From an uncultured Eggerthellaceae bacterium (GTDB taxonomy: Bacteria; Actinomycetota; Coriobacteriia; Coriobacteriales; Eggerthellaceae): a stretch of DNA of 30,122 nt. The notes below the pieces were generated by a model that saw only the letters and a list, made by a program, of their open reading frames with translations, made no database searches and was not told the origin of the DNA. The first letter of the stretch is position 1, and the number at the start of each line of letters is the position of its first letter. The stretch is from positions 1-30,122 of the forward strand of contig CAKTVK010000017.1 in assembly GCA_934623455.1 (NCBI GenBank), read 5' to 3'. This document shows, piece by piece, positions 24,197 to 30,122 of this stretch. The translations under genes were made by a program, and so were the position numbers.

Positions 24197-25561
24197 TTAA
24201 GGGATTTCGTCATGGCGTTTCGTGCGACCATATTGCAGCGCACCGTCGCCGAATTTTCCGTTTACCTGGTCAGACAGATTCGCTAAACTCTGCAGTTTTT
24301 TGCGCTTCTGCGCAGAAAGCGCTGGTGGCATATCGTCACTCGCAGTCAAGCGGTCCCTACCGCTGCTACCACACGCATCCGAATCACCACACGAACGCGT
24401 GTCTTCTGGAAAAAGCGCCGCATCATCGAAGAGCGACCTCTGCGGATTGTCTACCGCAAAAGGAACGTCTTCTCCCTGCTCAAGCTCTTGCAGACCACTC
24501 ATTGAAACACCAATAAGCCGTACGGGAGTACCTGGCGCCCAGAGCGTTTTCAGAAGCGAGACAGCATGAGGCCAAAACACAAGTTCGTTGTTGGTGGGAA
24601 GCTCAAGCTTTTCCTGTGCAGTGTGTATTTTTCGATTCGCAAATCGAACTTTCACGGTGACCGTGGTACCCATCAGGTTCTTCTTACGCAGCCGTTTGCC
24701 CACTTTCTCGGATAGCGCGAACAGCGCATCATGCAGTTCCTTTTCAGTAGAAACATCTTGCGGAAAGCTTGTCTCGTGCGAAACCGACTTCACCACACGC
24801 ACCGTCTCGATTTCGGACGATTCTTGACCCAAAGCGCGCAGTCGAAACGCTTCAGCATTTTTTCCGAACACCTTCTTCAGAATGGCAGCATCGGCGCATG
24901 CCAGTTGCCCCAGCGTCTTCACACCGTACTTATGAAGCGTTTCAACAGATGCCGCACCAATGCCGCTCATTTCGCGCACGGATAAATCCTGCAGAAACTG
25001 CGCCTCCGTGCCAGGGTAAACCACCGTCAGGCCCCTCGGTTTTCCCTGTTCAGAAGCTATTTTCGCTACCGTTTTAGAGGTAGCAACGCCAATAGAGCAA
25101 CTAATTCCCAGCTCAGCCACACGCGCTTGAATGCGTCGCGCCACCGAAACGGGATGCTCGGTATTCACGCGCGAAGGCGTTACGTCAAGAAATGCTTCAT
25201 CGACGCTTACTTGCTGAACATACGGCGTTTCATCATGCAAGAAGCCCATGACCTGGTCGGACAGTTCCTTGTAGCGCTCCATGCGCGGTATGGTCCAAAC
25301 ACCTTCAGGGCAAAGACGCTCCGCCACCGACGACGCCATGGCACTGCGCACACCGTACGTACGCGCTTCGTACGACGCCGTTGACACCACGCCGCGCATC
25401 GACGAAGGGCCGCCCACAATAACCGGTTTTCCGCGCCATTCGGGGTGGTCAAGCTGCTCCACCGATGCAAAAAACGCGTCAAGATCCACCAGAAGGATAG
25501 CTTTCCCTTCCCATTTGTGGTCAAGCGAGGATTTAATCCATGTTTCATCAGCAGTAATCAT
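24197..25561 (-). CDS. dinB: DNA polymerase IV (Y-family translesion polymerase)
   Basis: This is an error-prone polymerase that bypasses damaged template bases. From the ATG at 25561 it has 454 residues. The palm carboxylates are present: Asp26 in LLVDLDAFF and Asp121-Glu122 in SVDEAFLDV. Finger, thumb (helix-hairpin-helix near GIGAAS) and little-finger domains follow. QRSLF at 374-378 matches the beta-clamp-binding pentapeptide. A linker of about 45 residues, low in hydrophobics, then leads to a final block (SDQVNGKFGDGAL) seen at the end of many DinB proteins. No Shine-Dalgarno box precedes the ATG, and a -10-like TAAACT lies 7 bases before it, which suggests a leaderless transcript. An in-frame TTG at 25609 is a weaker alternative. 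I see no canonical SOS box. Confidence 0.93.
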   Translation of the reverse strand: MITADETWIKSSLDHKWEGKAILLVDLDAFFASVEQLDHPEWRGKPVIVGGPSSMRGVVSTASYEARTYGVRSAMASSVAERLCPEGVWTIPRMERYKELSDQVMGFLHDETPYVQQVSVDEAFLDVTPSRVNTEHPVSVARRIQARVAELGISCSIGVATSKTVAKIASEQGKPRGLTVVYPGTEAQFLQDLSVREMSGIGAASVETLHKYGVKTLGQLACADAAILKKVFGKNAEAFRLRALGQESSEIETVRVVKSVSHETSFPQDVSTEKELHDALFALSEKVGKRLRKKNLMGTTVTVKVRFANRKIHTAQEKLELPTNNELVFWPHAVSLLKTLWAPGTPVRLIGVSMSGLQELEQGEDVPFAVDNPQRSLFDDAALFPEDTRSCGDSDACGSSGRDRLTASDDMPPALSAQKRKKLQSLANLSDQVNGKFGDGALQYGRTKRHDEIP

Positions 25562-25578
25562 GAAAAACAGTTTATCAT

Positions 25579-25603
25579 GGTGAGCACATGCGTAAAACTC
25601 ACC
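25579..25603. repeat. Inverted repeat upstream of dinB
   Basis: GGTGAG (25579-25584) and CTCACC (25598-25603) form perfect 6-bp arms 13 bases apart, ending about 18 bases before the dinB ATG. It lies where a regulator would overlap the proposed dinB promoter. Confidence 0.4.
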
Positions 25604-25735
25604 TTGCAAAGATTGCGCTTCCTACGCCGAAAACGCTAAAACGCTGACAACGCAGAAAGCAGCACAGCAGTAATCTCGCTTGAGCTACAACGCACCGAAG
25701 CACACATGGCACCAACCTGACAGGGGATGACACTA

Positions 25736-26875
25736 ATGGCAAACATGACTCAAACCACACTTGAAGCCGATACGCTTCCCGTGCGCAACCTGGTCACGCC
25801 CCTTCCTGCTCTTTCGCTCATGCCCCCTTATGAAATGCGCACGTGCGCACCGTTTACGGATCATTCGAGCATCTCGAATCCGCTTGGCACGCCCGCGCCC
25901 CTTATTGACGCCATGAATCAGGCTCTGGCCTGCGGTGCCGCAAATTTTGCAGCAGACCGCGAAGGGTACTCCCTGAAGAGCAGCTTAAGCACGTTCCACA
26001 ACCTTCCCACCAGCTCTTTCATCATCGGCTCATCCACGAAAGACCTTATCCGCGCCGTTGCGCAAACGTATCAGCCCTGCTCGGTGGGTATTACCACACC
26101 GAGCGAAGTTGGCTATGCGCTGGCCATAGGAAACGCAGGGCACACCGTGGTGGACATCGCGGGCCGCGCGGGTTTTTTGGCACCCGAGCCATCACTGAGC
26201 AGGGCGCAAGGCATCACGTTCGATGCCGCGCTTTTAGGCAACCCCAGCTATCCCACGAGCCGCCTGCTGCATAAATCAACGCTCATCAGCTACTTGGAAA
26301 CGTGCTCGTGGGTCATCGTGGACGAAAGCTCAATCGAGCTCACGCTTGCAGGCGAAAGCTACACCTCGCTTACGCAGCAATACAAGAATCTGATCATCAT
26401 CCGTTCGATTTCGGTATCAATGGCGCTGCCGGGCATCCCCATGAGCTATCTCGTGGCGCACCCAAGCACCGTCGAGCAGATAGAAAGCTTCTACGACAGC
26501 AGCTCTGTTTCGCTCTTTGCCGAGGTCATCTCGCCCCTTTTGATAGAGCACAACAATCTGGAGAAAGCGCGCGAGTTCCTGGAAAGCGAGATTCCCTGGC
26601 TGCAATGCATGCTCAGTCTGATTCCCGGCATCGACATTTTCCCCGCAGAGGGCAACTACGTTATGTGCTCGTATCTTGTGCCGCAAGGCATGGATTTAGG
26701 TGCAAGCAGCGTAGAAGAGCTTGAAGACAAGCTGCGTATGCATGGCTTTCTTATCCGCAAGCTCGATGACATTCGCGGCTTGGAAAAAGGTCGCTACTTC
26801 TGCGTTTCCGTTCGCACGCGCGAAGAAAACGAAAAACTCGTTGAAGCGCTGCGCCACATCATCTTGGAGCAGTAG
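25736..26875 (+). CDS. Degenerate HisC/CobD-type aminotransferase-fold protein without PLP lysine
   Basis: The 379-residue product follows the fold-type I PLP enzyme pattern of histidinol-phosphate aminotransferase and threonine-phosphate decarboxylase along its whole length. Aligned positions include SNPLGTP near residue 47, GSSTKDLI for the usual GNGSDELI, GNPSYPT for NPNNPTG, IVDESS for VVDEAY, and IRSISVSMALPG for RSFSKxxGLPG. The lysine that binds PLP is Val227. The Tyr of DEAY is Ser199, the Arg of GLRxGY is Pro235 and the carboxylate-binding Arg near the C-terminus is Cys356. Asp196 is kept. The frame is intact. ATG 25736 has AGGGG nine bases upstream; an ATG at 25727 abuts the box. 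It stands alone, convergent with the glycosyltransferase. The function is unknown; it is probably not an aminotransferase. Confidence 0.8.
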   Translation: MANMTQTTLEADTLPVRNLVTPLPALSLMPPYEMRTCAPFTDHSSISNPLGTPAPLIDAMNQALACGAANFAADREGYSLKSSLSTFHNLPTSSFIIGSSTKDLIRAVAQTYQPCSVGITTPSEVGYALAIGNAGHTVVDIAGRAGFLAPEPSLSRAQGITFDAALLGNPSYPTSRLLHKSTLISYLETCSWVIVDESSIELTLAGESYTSLTQQYKNLIIIRSISVSMALPGIPMSYLVAHPSTVEQIESFYDSSSVSLFAEVISPLLIEHNNLEKAREFLESEIPWLQCMLSLIPGIDIFPAEGNYVMCSYLVPQGMDLGASSVEELEDKLRMHGFLIRKLDDIRGLEKGRYFCVSVRTREENEKLVEALRHIILEQ

Positions 26876-27151
26876 CCGCCACCATGCGGTAGCGACTCGT
26901 CCGAAGCAACCGTCGCAATCGCCAGTGCTACAGCGGACCGGACGGCACGGTAGCCGTACGTCAGATGCGACTGCGTGCACCAACGCAAGCAAACCATCGC
27001 TTAGCAACCGCCGTCCGCAACGCCTACCCCGCAAAAGTCGAAAGGGGAAGCGCCGCAATCGCGACACTTCCCCTTCGTTGTTCTAGTTGCAAGAGCAAAC
27101 CGCTTGCGGCACATACAGGCACACCGCAAACGCAAGGTACGCACGCGCAAA
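26876..27151. other. Convergent intergenic spacer, 276 bp
   Basis: This lies between the aminotransferase-fold gene and the end of the glycosyltransferase gene. I see no convincing gene on either strand. The only structure is the hairpin at 27039-27086. The first 160 bases are GC-rich and have no recognisable feature. Confidence 0.5.
27039..27086. terminator. Possible bidirectional terminator between convergent genes
   Basis: CGAAAGGGGAAG (27039-27050) pairs with CTTCCCCTTCG (27067-27077): 11 pairs with one bulged A. T-rich but interrupted sequence follows on both strands (TTGTTCT on plus, CTTTT on minus). It is placed to serve both converging genes. Confidence 0.55.
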
Positions 27152-28183
27152 TTAATTGAACTTGAAGATGCGCTGAGCCAAGCGATAGCCCGCAATACCA
27201 ATCTTGCGGCCGTTTTCACCCGGCAAGTTCACCAAGAAGTCAATGGGCGCACGACGCAGGCGCTCATATGTTGCGGGGCGCTTCTCCTTAAGGTATTCCC
27301 AGATAGAAGCGCGTTTCTCTTCCGAATCGCCATCGTTTATCATGCGCAGGAAAATAGAGCAGATGCACATCATCATGGCAAGGTAATTGTTCATATAACG
27401 TGCGAGCTTCTTCTCATGCACATCGTTTTCGATATCGCACGCATCAATCATAACACGCGTGATGCGCAGCTGCTGGTCAATGCGACCCATCATAACGCTC
27501 TCGTTCACGCTTTGATCCTCGCGGCCAATGAAGTAGCGATACATGTCAACGTCCAGGTAATACATGGTCTTCACGTACGGCAGCGGCACGTACACGAAAA
27601 TGTTGTCAACGTAGAAGCAATGCTCGGGAAGCTCCAAATGAATATCGCGCAAAAGCTCCGTACGGTAAATCACCGAATGCATAAGCAGGTATTGGCTTTG
27701 GGAGAAGCGGCCAATCTCAGACCAGCCGAATTCACGACCCTGCGGGAACACGTTGCGATACCTCATGACTTTCTGGGTACCTTCGTGCACCTTCTCGTAC
27801 ACGTAATTGCCAATCACCATATCGGTGGGTTCGGCAAGCTCCACCTGGCGACGCAGATACGCCATAATCTCTTTCATGGCATCGGCATCAAGCCAATCGT
27901 CGGAGTCAACAACCTTGAAGTAGCGGCCAGCTGCTTCGCGAATACCCGTGTTCACACCCGAGCCGTGGCCGCCGTTTTCCTTATGAATCGCCTTGATGAT
28001 GTTCGGGTAGCGGCTTTGCCACTCGTCGGCCTTCTCGCGCGTGTTGTCTTTCGTAGAACCGTCGTTCACGATAAGGATTTCAATGTCATCGCCGCAGGCC
28101 AAAAGCGATTCAATGCATTTGTCCATATACGCGGCGGAGTTGTAGCACGGAACAGCAAAAGTAATGGTTTTCATTTCAGTCAT
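27152..28183 (-). CDS. Glycosyltransferase family 2
   Basis: This is a cytoplasmic GT-A-fold glycosyltransferase that moves a sugar from a nucleotide-sugar donor, probably into a cell-surface glycan. The 343 residues open with ITFAVPCYNSAAYM, then ILIVNDGSTKDNT near residue 37 and the metal-binding VDSDDW near residue 92, all typical of GT2. There is no membrane helix. The start is uncertain: ATG 28183 is chosen, with ATG 28174 and GTG 28189 as options and only a weak GAGTGA box. It lies 45 bases after glf, in the same direction. A galactofuranosyl transferase role fits that neighbour but is not shown by the sequence. Confidence 0.85.
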   Translation of the reverse strand: MTEMKTITFAVPCYNSAAYMDKCIESLLACGDDIEILIVNDGSTKDNTREKADEWQSRYPNIIKAIHKENGGHGSGVNTGIREAAGRYFKVVDSDDWLDADAMKEIMAYLRRQVELAEPTDMVIGNYVYEKVHEGTQKVMRYRNVFPQGREFGWSEIGRFSQSQYLLMHSVIYRTELLRDIHLELPEHCFYVDNIFVYVPLPYVKTMYYLDVDMYRYFIGREDQSVNESVMMGRIDQQLRITRVMIDACDIENDVHEKKLARYMNNYLAMMMCICSIFLRMINDGDSEEKRASIWEYLKEKRPATYERLRRAPIDFLVNLPGENGRKIGIAGYRLAQRIFKFN

Positions 28184-28228
28184 GGTCACTCAATCACTCG
28201 TTTATCCAGTCGAATGAATCCTTGCAGA

Positions 28229-29446
28229 TTATTCGCCCAAAATCCTGTCGCATAAATCCAAAGCGCGCTCCACAATAACGTCCATGTTGTAGTAGCGATA
28301 CTCCGCCAAACGGCCCAAGGGGTAGAAATTCGGCAGCGTTTCCGTAAGCTTCAGATAGCGCTCGTAATGCGCACGGTTCTCATCGTTGATAATGGCGTAA
28401 TACGGAATCTGGCTCTTGGGATCCTCGTAAGCCAGCGAATATTCACGCATGATGGTTGTCTTCGGCGCTCGCTGACCCGTAAGATATTTGAACTCCGTGA
28501 TGCGCGTGAAGTCTTCCGTAACGGTGTAGTTCACTGTGCCACACGGCTGGAAATACTCCTGGTCAAGCGTTTCGTACTCAAAGCGCAGCGTACGATACGG
28601 AAGGCGCCCGAAGCGTGACAAGAACATCTCGTCCAGCGGACCGGTGTAGATAATGGGGCCCTTGAACGGCTTTTCCTTGATGTAGATGTCGGAAAGCGGC
28701 GCATCTTCGTCAAGCGAGGCAAAATGCAGGTCGAAAACGCTTTCCGCTTCGGTGTTCAGGCAAACCGTGATGTTCTCATGATCAAGCATTTCTTCGAACA
28801 GCTTCGTGTAACCGAAAATCGGCATGCCCTGGCACGAATCCTGGAAGTAACCGTCCTCGTGCGAAAGCAGCACGGGAACGCGCGCCGTAACAGAAGGATC
28901 CACCTCATCGGGCGAAAGGCCCCACTGCTTCTGCGTGTAATACAGGAACACGTTCTTGTACACGAAATCGGCAATCTCCGCTAAATCGGGGTCTTTTTGC
29001 TCGCGCAGCTCGTTGATGGTTACGCGCGAACCAGCGCCGAATTTGTCAATCAGCTTTTCTTGCAGCTGCACTGCGCGCTCTTCGCCGAAGCACATCTCAA
29101 GTGACGTCAAATTGAAGGGTACGGGGATATACGTGCCATACCAGTTCGAAAGCACTTTGTGCTTATAGCCAATAAATCCCGAGAACAGGCGAAGGTGATT
29201 GAAAACACGCGTATTGTTCGTATGGAAAATGTGCGGACCATAACGGTGAACCAAAATGCCCGCATCGTCGTATTCATCGTACATGTTGCCGGCAATCTGC
29301 GCGCGTTTCTCAATAATCAGAACGCGCTTTCCCCCTTGCTCAGCCAGCTGTCGAGCGCAAACCGCACCCGCAAACCCACAGCCTACAACAACGGCATCGT
29401 AATCGCTTATCGCGATATCCGCGAATTCGGCGTAAGCAACACCCAT
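28229..29446 (-). CDS. glf: UDP-galactopyranose mutase
   Basis: This flavoenzyme interconverts UDP-galactopyranose and UDP-galactofuranose, the donor for galactofuranose-containing surface glycans. The 405-residue product starts its FAD-binding Rossmann fold at AVVVGCGFAGAVCARQL (residues 18-34). RYGPHIFHTNN lies near residue 68 and the conserved GLSPDEV near 175. A C-terminal FAD contact is in the PLGRLAEYRYYNMD segment. The N-terminus has about 15 extra residues before the fold; the ATG at 29446 has AAAGGA about 12 bases upstream, so a slightly later start is possible. It pairs with the GT2 gene. Confidence 0.95.
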   Translation of the reverse strand: MGVAYAEFADIAISDYDAVVVGCGFAGAVCARQLAEQGGKRVLIIEKRAQIAGNMYDEYDDAGILVHRYGPHIFHTNNTRVFNHLRLFSGFIGYKHKVLSNWYGTYIPVPFNLTSLEMCFGEERAVQLQEKLIDKFGAGSRVTINELREQKDPDLAEIADFVYKNVFLYYTQKQWGLSPDEVDPSVTARVPVLLSHEDGYFQDSCQGMPIFGYTKLFEEMLDHENITVCLNTEAESVFDLHFASLDEDAPLSDIYIKEKPFKGPIIYTGPLDEMFLSRFGRLPYRTLRFEYETLDQEYFQPCGTVNYTVTEDFTRITEFKYLTGQRAPKTTIMREYSLAYEDPKSQIPYYAIINDENRAHYERYLKLTETLPNFYPLGRLAEYRYYNMDVIVERALDLCDRILGE

Positions 29447-29512
29447 ATATGCTTCATCCTTTCAGAGCCAGAGCGGTATTTTGTTCTTTACCACTCGCAT
29501 TCTTGCGTCACC

Positions 29513-29521
29513 ATTTTACCA
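29513..29521 (-). promoter_or_regulatory. glf: Possible extended -10 promoter of glf
   Basis: The minus strand reads TGGTAAAAT, a TGn-extended -10 with five of six consensus bases, 66 bases before the glf ATG. No clear -35 is visible. Confidence 0.38.
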
Positions 29522-29577
29522 AGGGGGAACGTTTCAAACGGCATCACCACAAGAACAGAACAACTCAAAGCGCAGAA

Positions 29578-29596
29578 CGTTGTAAAATACACAACG
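29578..29596. repeat. Inverted repeat over the possible pta -10 region
   Basis: CGTTGT (29578-29583) and ACAACG (29591-29596) form a perfect 6-7-6 inverted repeat around AAAATAC. It includes a -10-like TAAAAT at 29583-29588 on the plus strand. It is a candidate operator in the pta leader. Confidence 0.45.
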
Positions 29597-29597
29597 A

Positions 29598-29621
29598 AAG
29601 AATTACGCATGCGCAATTCTT
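29598..29621. repeat. 24-bp near-perfect palindrome in the pta leader
   Basis: AAGAATTACGCA and TGCGCAATTCTT are reverse complements with a single mismatch and no spacer. It begins two bases after the previous inverted repeat and ends 19 bases before the pta ribosome binding site. It could be an operator or a leader hairpin. Confidence 0.5.
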
Positions 29622-29652
29622 CACTAGGAAGAAACACACAAAAGGAGGAAGT

Positions 29653-30122
29653 ATGAGCGCATTTCTTGATTCGATGATCGCTCAAGCAAAGCAAGAAAAG
29701 AAAACCATCGTTTTGCCGGAAGGCAACGACGAGCGCACGCTGAAAGCCGCAGAGAAGGCTTTGGCGGACGGCTTGGCCAACCTGATTATTTTGGGTGATG
29801 TTGAAGCCATCAAAGCAAGCGGCCACAAGCTGGACGGCGCGCAGATTATCGATCCCAAGAATTCCGAATTCGAAGACGAATTCACCGACCTGTTCTACGA
29901 GCTGCGCAAGAAAAAGGGCGTTACCCCCGAGCAAGCGCGCGAAACCATTAAAGACGAAACGTTCTTTGGCGTTATGATGGTCAAGACCGGCCGTGCCGAT
30001 GGCATGGTTTCCGGTGCATGCCACTCCACCGCCGACACGCTGCGCCCCAGCCTGCAAATCATCAAGACGGCTCCTACCGCTAAGCTGGTCAGCTCCTTCT
30101 TCGTGATGGTTGTGCCCGACTG
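29653..30122 (+). CDS. pta: Phosphate acetyltransferase, 5' part
   Basis: This enzyme converts acetyl-CoA and phosphate to acetyl-phosphate, the step before acetate kinase makes ATP. The window holds the first 156 codons and is cut at its end; there is no frameshift. The N-terminal part has the family pattern: IVLPEGNDERTLKAA near residue 19, then LIILGD near 44, and ADGMVSGACHSTADTLRP near 115, where phosphotransacetylases bind substrate. The short N-terminus shows the compact (about 330-residue) form rather than the long enterobacterial one. AGGAGGAAGT lies directly upstream of ATG 29653. It is divergent from glf. acetate kinase (ackA) would be expected next, but that is outside the window. 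Confidence 0.93.
   Translation, partial: MSAFLDSMIAQAKQEKKTIVLPEGNDERTLKAAEKALADGLANLIILGDVEAIKASGHKLDGAQIIDPKNSEFEDEFTDLFYELRKKKGVTPEQARETIKDETFFGVMMVKTGRADGMVSGACHSTADTLRPSLQIIKTAPTAKLVSSFFVMVVPD

Overview
The window looks like chromosome of an obligately anaerobic actinobacterium of the class Coriobacteriia, most likely Eggerthellaceae. The reasons are a moderate GC content (about half, by eye), frequent GTG and some TTG starts with strong AGGAGG-type ribosome binding sites, indolepyruvate:ferredoxin oxidoreductase (IOR), an Ech-type hydrogenase, and VanW, WYL and DegV proteins. The placement is an inference from gene content; no rRNA or marker tree is available. There are no insertion sequences, phage genes or CRISPR arrays.

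Layout. Bases 13-7349, minus strand: pgsA, then a tight five-gene run vanW-like, dacA, FHA protein, iorA, iorB (cell envelope, signalling and amino-acid fermentation in one apparent operon). Bases 7467-12786, minus: a complete six-gene Ech [NiFe] hydrogenase operon, echABCDEF, ending at a hairpin terminator that sits in the leader of pgsA. A 449-bp divergent intergenic region separates echA from a plus-strand WYL regulator (13236-14216) with its own terminator. Then, on the minus strand, come an unrecognised 146-aa protein, tRNA-Pro(GGG) and a D-3-phosphoglycerate dehydrogenase. Bases 16166-22956, minus: ileS, lspA, rluD, a ferrochelatase-like gene and coaBC, overlapping or nearly touching. 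After that: degV (plus), dinB (minus), an aminotransferase-fold gene (plus), a GT2 glycosyltransferase with UDP-galactopyranose mutase (minus), and the 5' part of pta (plus), cut by the window end.

How the parts fit. IOR oxidises aryl-pyruvates from amino-acid fermentation and reduces ferredoxin. Ech oxidises ferredoxin, makes H2 and pumps ions. Pta makes acetyl-phosphate for ATP synthesis. This is a coherent amino-acid-fermenting energy metabolism, although the link is inferred from co-occurrence in the window.

Most notable are two proteins whose folds are clear but whose catalytic residues are gone. One is a ferrochelatase-family protein with Ser and Gln in place of the catalytic His and Glu. 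The other is a HisC/CobD-type PLP-fold protein with Val in place of the PLP lysine and other active-site residues changed. Also notable are a duplicated Ala/Lys-rich tail on EchD, a 165-residue Ser/Thr/Arg/Ala-rich cytoplasmic tail on the VanW protein next to an FHA gene, and paired inverted repeats in the pta leader.
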